Source: Syntrophomonas sp. UBA5288 (lineage in GTDB: Bacteria > Bacillota > Syntrophomonadia > Syntrophomonadales > Syntrophomonadaceae). From it: DNA of 27,445 nucleotides. Made by a program: the position numbers and the translations under genes. The stretch lies in the NCBI GenBank assembly GCA_002408445.1, contig DHSK01000065.1:1-27445 (forward strand), in the 5' to 3' direction. Of the stretch, positions 1 to 6,602 are shown piece after piece. The notes under the pieces were generated by a model that was not told the DNA's origin, did not search any database, and saw nothing but the letters and a program-made list of their open reading frames with translations. How positions within the stretch are numbered: position 1 is the first letter of the stretch; each line of letters begins with the position of its first letter.

Positions 1-35
1 AAAATAAAAACGCTGTAATTTTCAATGCCAAACAT
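1..35 (-). CDS. 5' fragment of a possible LysE/RhtB-family transporter
   Basis: Only the first codons are inside the window. An ATG at 35-33 on the minus strand is preceded by a good Shine-Dalgarno (GGAGG, about 10 nt upstream) and reads MFGIENYSVFI before the edge. That start resembles the first helix of LysE/RhtB amino-acid exporters, which commonly begin MFGI.NY. A TATAAT hexamer on the same strand at 95-90 could serve as its -10 element, although I see no good -35. Family assignment rests on about eleven residues and is tentative; the presence of a start with a ribosome binding site is better supported than the product. Confidence 0.4.
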   Translation of the reverse strand, partial: MFGIENYSVFI

Positions 36-533
36 CTTTCAAATTCCTCCGTGACCAAAACATTTTATCACTATTGTCACTCCCGTATTATTATACAGTA
101 TTTGCATTCCTTCCCGCCTGCCCAAATTCGACTACTCCGACCTAAATCTGTAAAAATCCTTGCCTAAGGAGTCCGGCACTAATTCTGAAAACCTGGTTCT
201 TCTTAAAGGTAAGAAAAGGATTCGCACTAATATTTAGCAAAAGCAGAGACTACTTTTAAAAGCTTTAAGATGTGAAATTAAAAAAGTTTTTCTGACTTAA
301 GGGCAAAAGTAAGCTAATGTAATTGATTTCATGCTATTTTGGTTTATTATTATATTTATGTTGGAATTGCAGGAAATTTTGCCATAACTTTGATAGAACT
401 AACTATCCCGCGCATCGCCTGGCATTCATTACCTCATTCTCAGAGGCAGACAGGTCCGTAGTTGTTGTTCTAAAAGGTCGCATAAGTATTTGTTGTTTAG
501 CCGTTAAAACTAATATCAATAGGGGAGGTTGCT
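36..533. other. Gene-poor intergenic region
   Basis: About 500 bp between the divergent start of the left-edge gene and the chemoreceptor-like gene. It is AT-rich with many stops in all frames. I find a TATAAT at 95-90 (minus) and the Shine-Dalgarno of the downstream gene near 523-529, but no convincing sigma-D promoter, riboswitch, repeat or RNA gene. A 77-residue reading frame at 323-556 overlaps the next gene and looks like chance. Confidence 0.5.
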
Positions 534-1385
534 ATGGATTATCAGAAATATTTTAAAGAAGAATTAACAGACGAAGAATTATTTCGAGCATTTGCAATCG
601 TACTGCCGTATTTAAACACGATGGTAAGAGATGATATGGCTTTCGCCTTATCTGATAAGGAAAAATATTTGTTCTACGCACCCGCAGAAAGATTTGACCT
701 AAACTTACGTTATGGTACGGAAGTAGTAGATTTAGTCAAAAAATGCATTGCCCAAGGCAGCATTATTCGAGGCGAACTTTCATCCGATGTCCTGGGTCGG
801 GCATTGAAAGTTATTGCTATGCCGGTTAAAAATTCCAAAGGTGAAATAATCGGAGTCCTTAGTGATGGGATTGATATGGAAGACAGCATGCATTTGGTAA
901 ATAACATTCAAGAGGTTAGTGATTCAATCAACCAGGTATCAGACAGCATTAACCAAATAGCTGTTGCTTCCTCTAATCTGGCTGAAGCCGGTCAAAGAGC
1001 CATCGAACTTACGAGAAATACCATGAGTGCAGCTGAGAAAACTAAAGAAGTTTTGGAGCTCATTAAAAGTATTGCGGATCAGAGCAATTTATTAGGATTA
1101 AATGCCGGCATAGAATCAGCCAGGGCCGGAGAGTACGGGCGAGGTTTCAACGTTGTAGCCAATGAAATTCGTAAACTTGCCACCCAGAGCAAGGAATCTA
1201 CCGGCAAAATAAAAGCCATAATTGACAGTATGTATTCATCAGTACAAGACATAGCCAAGGCTATCGAAGAAACTGCTGCCGTAACCGAAGAACAAGCAGC
1301 TACTACCCAAGAAATCAGTGCAACGGTAGAAAATATTAATCAACATTTACTTGAGTTAAAAGATTATAGTAAACGTTTTCTCTAG
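534..1385 (+). CDS. Soluble methyl-accepting chemotaxis-like signalling protein
   Basis: A 283-residue cytoplasmic receptor-like protein. Residues about 1-115 form a small N-terminal sensor-like region of the kind found in short Firmicutes MCP-like proteins. Residues about 140-283 are the coiled-coil signalling domain. The hairpin tip that normally contacts CheA and CheW is recognisable (SNLLGLNAGIESARAGEYGRG, near 184-204), with Gly replacing the common Ala at two places. There is no transmembrane helix or signal peptide, so it should sense an internal cue or act as a soluble partner. Glu/Gln pairs in the helical arms could be methylation sites. The ATG is preceded by GGGGAGG at good spacing. 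The gene stands alone and is followed by a hairpin. No chemotaxis genes are adjacent, so its partners are unknown. Confidence 0.85.
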   Translation: MDYQKYFKEELTDEELFRAFAIVLPYLNTMVRDDMAFALSDKEKYLFYAPAERFDLNLRYGTEVVDLVKKCIAQGSIIRGELSSDVLGRALKVIAMPVKNSKGEIIGVLSDGIDMEDSMHLVNNIQEVSDSINQVSDSINQIAVASSNLAEAGQRAIELTRNTMSAAEKTKEVLELIKSIADQSNLLGLNAGIESARAGEYGRGFNVVANEIRKLATQSKESTGKIKAIIDSMYSSVQDIAKAIEETAAVTEEQAATTQEISATVENINQHLLELKDYSKRFL

Positions 1386-1505
1386 ATTACCTCTCTCCGT
1401 CTTCAACCGGTAGAATGTGAGCTATAGTTCAATTGCATAAACAACTCAAAAACCGGTCTTATACAGCAGCACTCAGGGCTACTCTTAAGTGTGGTAAAAA
1501 TAACA

Positions 1506-1548
1506 AAAGGGGTTTCAGAACCAAGCCTGAAACCCCTTTATTATTCTT
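1506..1548 (+). terminator. Rho-independent terminator, possibly bidirectional
   Basis: A perfect 13-bp stem (1506-1518 with 1527-1539, core GGGGTTTCAG/CTGAAACCCC) and an 8-nt loop, followed by a T-rich run on the plus strand. The A-rich left flank would give a T-run on the minus strand too. It lies about 120 bp after the chemoreceptor-like gene. The same hairpin core recurs at 2261-2290. Confidence 0.75.
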
Positions 1549-1675
1549 CATAGCATATAGTTAGTGCCACTTCTTGAGCTTTATTTATCCCGACAGGAAT
1601 GCAATTTAATAAATAACATTTTTATACTGCTCTTCATAAAATAGGAATATAAAACAAGAGCAGGGGGAATTTGGT

Positions 1676-2167
1676 ATGCCAGCAACTAAGAACGGTCCGG
1701 CTATTATTAAAGCTAAAATACATGGCGGCCCGCTTAGGCCGCAAATCAGAGGTACGGTGACTTTTACCAGGGCCAAAGGGGGCGGAACAAACGTATCGGT
1801 GTTTGTTACCGGCTTGCCTCCTTATGCTCCGGCAAATAACGGCAATCCGGTGGGACCGCACGGTTTCCACCTCCATGAATATGGGGTATGTGAAATATCC
1901 AACCGCAACGATCCCTTTTTGACTTCAGGGGGACACTGGAATCCCAAAAAGCAGCCCCATGGGAACCATGCCGGTGATTTTCCCGTTCTCTTTTCCAATA
2001 ACGGGACAGCTAAAATGAGCTTCTATACTAATAAATTCGAACCTAAAGATGTAGTAGGACATTCTGTCATTATTCATATGAACCCGGACGATTACCGTAC
2101 CCAGCCCAGTGGTGACTCAGGCAAGAGATTGGCCTGTGGAATAATAAAAAGATATGCCAGGAAATAG
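1676..2167 (+). CDS. sodC: Cu/Zn superoxide dismutase family protein, no signal peptide
   Basis: A 163-residue protein of the Cu/Zn superoxide dismutase family, which converts superoxide to oxygen and hydrogen peroxide. All metal ligands appear present: copper His65, His67, His87 and His134, and zinc His87, His95, His98 and Asp101. The disulfide cysteines Cys72 and Cys154 and the active-site Arg151 in SGDSGKRLACG are also there, so it should be active rather than a degenerate homologue. The N-terminus has no signal sequence or lipobox, unlike most bacterial members, which are periplasmic or lipid-anchored, so a cytoplasmic location is inferred. The start has AGGGGG about 9 nt upstream. The gene is monocistronic, convergent with the tRNA cluster, and flanked by two related hairpins. 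In an anaerobe it would be an oxygen-defence gene. Confidence 0.9.
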   Translation: MPATKNGPAIIKAKIHGGPLRPQIRGTVTFTRAKGGGTNVSVFVTGLPPYAPANNGNPVGPHGFHLHEYGVCEISNRNDPFLTSGGHWNPKKQPHGNHAGDFPVLFSNNGTAKMSFYTNKFEPKDVVGHSVIIHMNPDDYRTQPSGDSGKRLACGIIKRYARK

Positions 2168-2170
2168 AAA

Positions 2171-2213
2171 CCAGCCCTGAGGCCCGCTCCTAACGTCGGG
2201 GCCGTAGGGCTGG
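2171..2213 (+). terminator. Strong hairpin after sodC
   Basis: An 8-bp outer stem (CCAGCCCT with AGGGCTGG), a 2-nt internal loop and a 5-bp inner stem (GGCCC with GGGCC) begin 3 bp after the sodC stop. No T-run follows on the plus strand, so it may stabilise the 3' end or act as a weak terminator. On the minus strand a T-rich stretch follows it. Confidence 0.45.
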
Positions 2214-2256
2214 CTACGGGTTATGAGTGGCTTCCGGCCATGGTTGCTAATATGTT

Positions 2257-2290
2257 AAAAGGGGCTTCAGATTAAAATCTGAAACCCCCT
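2257..2290 (-). terminator. Terminator of the tRNA-Ser/tadA cluster
   Basis: On the minus strand a stem of about 11 bp (GGGGTTTCAGA with TCTGAAGCCCC, one T/G wobble, A/T-rich loop) is followed by TTTT. It starts 13 nt after the CCA end of tRNA-Ser(GGA), as expected for the end of this transcription unit. Its core is nearly the same as the hairpin at 1506-1539. Confidence 0.7.
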
Positions 2291-2302
2291 GATAGTTCTA
2301 AA

Positions 2303-2396
2303 TGGCGGAGAGGAAGGGATTCGAACCCTTGAAGGAGTGTTATCCCCTTACTCGATTTCCAATCGAGCGCCTTCAGCCAAGCTCAGCCACCTCTCC
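2303..2396 (-). tRNA. tRNA-Ser(GGA)
   Basis: A 94-nt class II tRNA. The acceptor stem GGAGAGG pairs with CCTCTCC, the discriminator base is G and CCA is encoded. The anticodon loop TTGGAAA sits on a CTCGA/TCGAG stem, giving anticodon GGA, which reads UCC and UCU. A long variable arm is present. It is the last gene of the cluster before the terminator. It is also the isoacceptor matching the UCC specifier of the T-box at about 7.9 kb. Confidence 0.95.
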
Positions 2397-2406
2397 AGGC
2401 TATATT

Positions 2407-2435
2407 AAATTATTGACTCTTATCGCGGTAATCAA
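2407..2435 (-). promoter_or_regulatory. Possible internal promoter for tRNA-Ser(GGA)
   Basis: On the minus strand TTGATT and TAATTT are separated by 17 bp, with the -10 ending 10 bp before the tRNA 5' end. Both hexamers are imperfect. If real, it lets this tRNA be made independently of read-through from tRNA-Ser(CGA). Confidence 0.35.
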
Positions 2436-2468
2436 ATAAAATCCGCGTGCTCCGCGTTGAATTTTGAA

Positions 2469-2562
2469 TGGCGGAGAGAGTGAGATTCGAACTCACGAGG
2501 CGGGGTTTAGCCGCCTACTCGATTTCGAGTCGAGCGCCTTCGACCAACTCGGCCATCTCTCC
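2469..2562 (-). tRNA. tRNA-Ser(CGA), overlapping the 3' end of tadA
   Basis: A 94-nt class II tRNA with acceptor GGAGAGA, discriminator G and encoded CCA. The anticodon loop CTCGAAA on a CTCGA/TCGAG stem gives CGA, which reads UCG. Its 5' 56 nt are at the same time the last 18 codons plus stop of tadA on the same strand. RNase P cleavage at 2562 would therefore cut the tadA message inside its coding region. Confidence 0.95.
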
Positions 2563-3004
2563 TCAAATCCAAAAAGAACGAACTTAATAGGTCTGCACTT
2601 TCTTCGCCCAGTATACCTTCGGTAACCTCCACCTGGTGGTTTAACCCCGGGCATCTTAGCAATTCAAGAACCGATCCGGCTGCCCCGGCTTTGGAATCCC
2701 GGGCCCCATACACCAACCTGCTCAATCTGCTGTTTATCATAACCCCGGCACACATGGGACATGGTTCCAGGGTGCTGTACAGAGTTGCACCAGTTAAGCG
2801 CCAACTTCCCTGAAACGCGGTGGCCCTTTGCATGGCCAGAAGTTCAGCATGGGCACTGGCATCCTGGCGCGCCTCTTTCTCATTACAGGCCCACCCGATA
2901 ATCTCTTCATCCCTGACTACTACCGCCCCCACCGGGATTTCGCCCCGCCGGTAGGCAACTTGGGCCAGGTAGAGTGCCAGCTGCATGTATTGCTCATCCC
3001 TCAT
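2507..3004 (-). CDS. tadA: tRNA adenosine(34) deaminase
   Basis: A 165-residue member of the cytidine deaminase fold that converts A34 to inosine in tRNA-Arg(ACG), allowing one tRNA to read CGU, CGC and CGA. The zinc-site motifs are intact: His52-Ala-Glu54 (catalytic Glu) and Pro-Cys82-Pro-Met-Cys85. The start aligns with family members (MRDEQYMQLAL), although its ribosome binding site is weak. The protein follows tRNA-Arg(CCT) by 21 bp inside a tRNA cluster that also carries its expected substrate, tRNA-Arg(ACG). Its last 18 residues, rich in Arg and Gly, are encoded by the 5' half of tRNA-Ser(CGA). Bacillus subtilis TadA also ends in a basic tail, so this one may be functional. A message processed at the tRNA end would lack a stop codon. 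Confidence 0.93.
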   Translation of the reverse strand: MRDEQYMQLALYLAQVAYRRGEIPVGAVVVRDEEIIGWACNEKEARQDASAHAELLAMQRATAFQGSWRLTGATLYSTLEPCPMCAGVMINSRLSRLVYGARDSKAGAAGSVLELLRCPGLNHQVEVTEGILGEESADLLSSFFLDLRRDGRVGRRRSTRNRVGG

Positions 3005-3025
3005 AAAGAGGTTTCACCGCCAATA

Positions 3026-3101
3026 TGGTGCGCCCGAAGGGAGTCGAACCCCCGGCACACGGTTTAGGAAACCGTTGCTCTATCCACTGAGCTACGGGCG
3101 C
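3026..3101 (-). tRNA. tRNA-Arg(CCT)
   Basis: A 76-nt tRNA with acceptor GCGCCCG paired to CGGGCGC, discriminator A and encoded CCA. The anticodon loop TTCCTAA on an ACGGT/ACCGT stem gives CCT, which reads AGG. It is immediately upstream of tadA in the same transcription unit. Confidence 0.95.
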
Positions 3102-3132
3102 ATTTATTAATTTTGATTTATGCATTAAGGAA

Positions 3133-3152
3133 GGGAAAACCTTCGTTTTCCC
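3133..3152 (-). other. Perfect hairpin between the two tRNA-Arg genes
   Basis: GGGAAAAC and GTTTTCCC form an 8-bp stem with a 4-nt loop, in the 109-nt spacer between tRNA-Arg(ACG) and tRNA-Arg(CCT). No T-run follows on the minus strand, so a processing site or weak attenuator is more likely than a full terminator. It could set the ratio of upstream tRNAs to tadA. Confidence 0.5.
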
Positions 3153-3210
3153 ATTCTTACCGAACCAACCGGTCATATCCCTAATTTATAAATCAAATCC
3201 TTTTTTAAAA

Positions 3211-3287
3211 TGGCGCGCCCGGAGGGATTCGAACCCCCGACCTCCAGATTCGTAGTCTGTTACTCTATCCAGCTGAGCCACGGGCGC
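3211..3287 (-). tRNA. tRNA-Arg(ACG), the TadA substrate
   Basis: A 77-nt tRNA with acceptor GCGCCCG/CGGGCGC, discriminator G and encoded CCA. The anticodon loop CTACGAA gives ACG. In bacteria A34 of this tRNA is deaminated to inosine by TadA, encoded about 200 bp downstream in the same cluster. Position 27-43 is an A/G mismatch; the rest of the anticodon stem pairs. Confidence 0.95.
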
Positions 3288-3332
3288 TTATAAAAATCAT
3301 GCCTGGATCTGCATCCAATCATCCTGTTAAAA

Positions 3333-3426
3333 TGGCGGAGAGAGAGGGATTCGAACCCTCGAAGCAGCTTGACACCGCTTACTCGCTTAGCAGGCGAGCG
3401 CCTTCAGCCGACTCGGCCATCTCTCC
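3333..3426 (-). tRNA. tRNA-Ser(GCT)
   Basis: A 94-nt class II tRNA with acceptor GGAGAGA, discriminator G and encoded CCA. The anticodon loop CTGCTAA on a CTCGC/GCGAG stem gives GCT, which reads AGC and AGU. It is separated by only 7 nt from tRNA-Ser(TGA) upstream, so the two are co-transcribed. Confidence 0.95.
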
Positions 3427-3433
3427 ACTTTAA

Positions 3434-3523
3434 TGGCGGAGGAGGTGGGATTCGAACCCACGGAACCCGAAAAGGTTCAACGGTTTTCAAGACCGCCTCC
3501 TTCAACCGCTCGGACACCCCTCC
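3434..3523 (-). tRNA. tRNA-Ser(TGA)
   Basis: A 90-nt class II tRNA with acceptor GGAGGGG/CTCCTCC (one G/T pair), discriminator G and encoded CCA. The anticodon loop CTTGAAA on a GCGGT/ACCGT stem gives TGA, which reads UCA and probably other UCN codons. It is the first gene of the tRNA/tadA cluster. Confidence 0.95.
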
Positions 3524-3561
3524 ATCAAGAAGGATGCTTGTTTGCCCCTAATGCAAAAGAA

Positions 3562-3590
3562 AGTATATCATAGCATACCAAGGTTGTCAA
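3562..3590 (-). promoter_or_regulatory. Strong sigma-A promoter of the tRNA/tadA cluster
   Basis: On the minus strand TTGACA (3590-3585) and TATACT (3567-3562) are separated by 17 bp. It lies just after the serS stop and about 40 bp before the first tRNA. It gives the cluster its own expression in addition to read-through from the T-box controlled serS operon; no terminator separates the two. Confidence 0.85.
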
Positions 3591-3612
3591 CAACACAAAA
3601 ACCCGCATATGC

Positions 3613-4887
3613 CTATTTGGTAATTACTTCAACTCCACCCATATATGGTCTTAAGACTTCGGGTACAATTACGGAACCGTCTTCCTGTTGATAGTTCTCC
3701 AAAATGGCGGCAATAGTTCGGCCAACGGCCACTCCTGAACCGTTTAAAGTATGCACATACTGCAATTTGCCTTTAGGTTCGGGGCGATATCTGATGTTGG
3801 CGCGCCGGGCCTGGAAATCTTCACAATTGGAACAGGAGGATATTTCCTTGTAGTCGTTGTAACTGGGCATCCATACTTCGATATCATAGGTCTTGGCGGA
3901 AGAAAAGCCCATATCGCCGGAGCTTAACAAGACCACCCGATAGGGCAGGCCTAAGAGCTGCAACACTTCTTCGGCATCGTTGGTCAGCTTTTCCAGTTCA
4001 TCATAGGATGTTTGCGGTGCCACCAGTTTTACCATTTCAACTTTGTTAAACTGGTGCTGTCTTATTACGCCCCGGGTATCGCGTCCGTGGGAACCGGCTT
4101 CAGCCCGGAAACAAGCGGTATAAGCGGTGACATAGGTGGGCAGATCCTTGCTTTCCAGAATCTCCTCCCGGAAAAGATTGGTCAGAGGAACCTCGGCGGT
4201 AGGGATCAAATACATGTCCCGGCCTTCGATTTTAAACATATCATCGGCGAACTTAGGCAATTGTCCGGTACCCAGCATACAATGACTGCCCACCATAAAA
4301 GGGGGAAATATTTCTTGGTAGCCATGTTTGGAGGTGTGCACATCCAGGTAGAAATTAATCACAGCTCTTTCCAGACGGGCACCTAATCCTTTATAGACGG
4401 TAAACCGGGCCCCTGACAGTTTGGCGGCCCGCTCAAAATCAAGGATGTCCAGATCAGGTCCGATATCCCAGTGGGCCTGTGGTTCAAAGTCAAATGCAAC
4501 CGGCTGTCCCCAGCGTCTGATTTCCACATTGCTTTTGTCATCTTCGCCGACCGGTACTGATTCATGCGGAATATTGGGCATCCGCAGCAGCATGTCCTGC
4601 AGCAGGTCATCCAGTTCTTTCAGCTCGCTGTCCATCTCTTTTATATCCTGCCCGGTCCGGCGAATCTGTTCCTTTAATTCCTCGGTATCCTTTCCTGCTT
4701 TGCTCAGCCGGGCTACTTCCTGGGAAGCCCGGTTTCTAAAACTCTTCAGTTCTTCTGATTTAGTTAAAAGATTGCGTTTCTGTTCATCATAGACCAGGAA
4801 TTTATCAAGAATTCCCGACATATTCCTCTTCTTAAGCCCGTTTTCAATTTTCTCAGGATTGGCCCTTAATCTTTTTACATCCAACAT
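3613..4887 (-). CDS. serS: Seryl-tRNA synthetase
   Basis: A class II synthetase that charges tRNA-Ser with serine. The 424-residue product has the N-terminal antiparallel coiled coil (about 30-100) that grips the long variable arm of tRNA-Ser. It also has the TAE serine-site motif (230-232), motif 2 around FRAEAG (260-265) through RQHQFNKVE, and motif 3 GSGVAVGRT (383-391). I chose the ATG at 4887: the in-frame ATG five codons upstream has no ribosome binding site, and its own sequence supplies the GGAGG of the second start. The length then equals the family norm. It is the third gene of the serine operon under the T-box leader, 73 bp after serA, and precedes the tRNA-Ser cluster. Confidence 0.97.
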   Translation of the reverse strand: MLDVKRLRANPEKIENGLKKRNMSGILDKFLVYDEQKRNLLTKSEELKSFRNRASQEVARLSKAGKDTEELKEQIRRTGQDIKEMDSELKELDDLLQDMLLRMPNIPHESVPVGEDDKSNVEIRRWGQPVAFDFEPQAHWDIGPDLDILDFERAAKLSGARFTVYKGLGARLERAVINFYLDVHTSKHGYQEIFPPFMVGSHCMLGTGQLPKFADDMFKIEGRDMYLIPTAEVPLTNLFREEILESKDLPTYVTAYTACFRAEAGSHGRDTRGVIRQHQFNKVEMVKLVAPQTSYDELEKLTNDAEEVLQLLGLPYRVVLLSSGDMGFSSAKTYDIEVWMPSYNDYKEISSCSNCEDFQARRANIRYRPEPKGKLQYVHTLNGSGVAVGRTIAAILENYQQEDGSVIVPEVLRPYMGGVEVITK

Positions 4888-4960
4888 GCTTAAAACCTCC
4901 ATCCGGGCAGAAATTTTAGTTAACCTGCTCTTTAATAATACCCTGGGTAAATCTGCCGGC

Positions 4961-6556
4961 CTAAAAATGCAGCAATTTCGGTTTGCCGGTGATTCCGTCC
5001 AATTTACTTAAACTGTTTAAAACATCTTCCTCCACTTTGTTGTCTACATTGACCAGCATTACCGCATTTTGTCCCTTGGTTTGACGGGCCACTTTCATGG
5101 AGGCAATATTGACTCCGGCATCGCCCAGAGCGGTGGCAAAAGGACCTATGATCCGCGGCCGGTCTTCGTTTTTTACGATAACAATATATCCATCCAGGTG
5201 ACTCTCGGTCTCGTAACCATTTATTTCCACCAGCAGCGGTTCGCGTCCCCGGGACAGAGTTCCGGCTATATCCAGCTGGTAATCCTTATTAAACATTTTA
5301 GCCGTTATCAGGTTTTTATAACGTTTGGGGCTTTGTTTTTCTTTTTTCTCATAAACTTTTATACCCCGGTCTTCCGCCATTAAACGGGCATTGACATAGC
5401 TCACTTTCTCCCACATAACCGGTTCCAACAGTCCTTTCAAAAAGGCCACGGTTAAAATCTCCGTCTCATTTTTGGTTATGGGTCCGCTATAAGTGAGTTC
5501 AACCCGGTCCAGAGGAGCCTTGTTGAGCTGGTAATAAACATTGCCCATTTTCTCCGCCAGTCTGATATAGGGCCGCAGGTAATCCAATTCATTGCCGATT
5601 AAAGTAGGCAGATTTACCACATTGGGGACCAAATCACCTTTGAGGGCCATAACTACTTGTTCGGCAATATTTTCTCCAACCCTTTTTTGGGCTTCAAAAG
5701 TATCTGCTCCCAGATGGGGTGTAACTACCACATTGTTAAAGGCAAACAAGGGATCATCCAGATCCGGTTCTTTTTCATGCACATCCAGTCCGGCGCTGGC
5801 GACCTTGCCGGATTTTAAACCTTCCAGGATGGCGGATTCTTTAATTATGCCGCCCCGGGCACAGTTTACCAGCCGTACTCCATCTTTGGCCAGACTAAGG
5901 ATTTTTTCATCAATCATATGCATAGTCTCTTCATTGCGCGGAGTATGCACGGTTATAATATCTGCTTCCTGAGCCAATTCTTCGAGCGTGTCCTTTTTCT
6001 CGGCCCCGAAACGGACAAAACGTTCGTCTGCAATATAAGGGTCATAAGCTATTACTTTCATGTCAAAGGAGGCCAGGCGGATTGCTACCATGGAGCCTAT
6101 TCTTCCTAATCCTACGATGCCGACGGTTTTGCCGTACAGTTCCATGCCCCGGAAAGGTTTGCGGTCCCATACCCCCTGTTTGAGGACCTGATTGGCCCAG
6201 GCGGTATTCCTGAGTGAGGATAAAAGTAAAGCTATGGTCTGTTCACAAGCCGATATGGTATTGCTGTCCGGAGTATTGGCCACTATAACGCCGTAGCGGG
6301 TGCAGACATCCACATCTATGTTGTCGATGCCATTGCCGGCCCGGCCGACAATTTTCAGTTTGCTGCCCTGCTTGATTAATTCCTCATCAACTTTGGTGAT
6401 ACTTCTGACAATTAAAGCATCGTACTGGTCGATAATCTGCAATAATTCTTCTCTGGATATACCGTCCCGGTTATCGACATCCAGTTCTTTTCTTAATAAT
6501 TCAAGCCCTTCTTCTGCGATCCTTTCGCTTACAATAACTCTTTTGCGGTTTTCCAT
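4961..6556 (-). CDS. serA: D-3-phosphoglycerate dehydrogenase
   Basis: A 531-residue enzyme of the long SerA type that oxidises 3-phosphoglycerate to 3-phosphohydroxypyruvate with NAD, the first step of serine synthesis. The nucleotide-binding GLGRIG motif is at 149-154. The catalytic set Arg234 (CARGG), Glu263 and His281 (TPHLGAD) is intact. An intervening substrate-binding domain follows, and a C-terminal ACT domain (from about 455, DRPRIIGPFATALGDAG) suggests feedback control by serine. AAGGAG lies about 8 nt before the start. The gene follows the aminotransferase by 46 bp and precedes serS, all under the serine T-box. Confidence 0.96.
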   Translation of the reverse strand: MENRKRVIVSERIAEEGLELLRKELDVDNRDGISREELLQIIDQYDALIVRSITKVDEELIKQGSKLKIVGRAGNGIDNIDVDVCTRYGVIVANTPDSNTISACEQTIALLLSSLRNTAWANQVLKQGVWDRKPFRGMELYGKTVGIVGLGRIGSMVAIRLASFDMKVIAYDPYIADERFVRFGAEKKDTLEELAQEADIITVHTPRNEETMHMIDEKILSLAKDGVRLVNCARGGIIKESAILEGLKSGKVASAGLDVHEKEPDLDDPLFAFNNVVVTPHLGADTFEAQKRVGENIAEQVVMALKGDLVPNVVNLPTLIGNELDYLRPYIRLAEKMGNVYYQLNKAPLDRVELTYSGPITKNETEILTVAFLKGLLEPVMWEKVSYVNARLMAEDRGIKVYEKKEKQSPKRYKNLITAKMFNKDYQLDIAGTLSRGREPLLVEINGYETESHLDGYIVIVKNEDRPRIIGPFATALGDAGVNIASMKVARQTKGQNAVMLVNVDNKVEEDVLNSLSKLDGITGKPKLLHF

Positions 6557-6602
6557 CCATTATTCTCCTTTCTTTCTGCTTCTCCCCCGGAAATAAATCT
6601 CT

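Noticed and set aside
323..556. 77-residue reading frame before the chemoreceptor-like gene
   Set aside because: It has no Shine-Dalgarno or recognisable family and overlaps the well-supported ATG at 534.
2168..2302. SRP (4.5S) RNA next to tadA, as in B. subtilis
   Set aside because: The conserved SRP domain IV motif is not present; the region holds two hairpins only.
2994..3551. Short reading frames across the tRNA genes (for example 3369-3551 and 2994-3176)
   Set aside because: They translate tRNA sequence and give typical tRNA-shadow peptides such as GGIRTHGTRKGSTVF; the tRNA folds explain the DNA.
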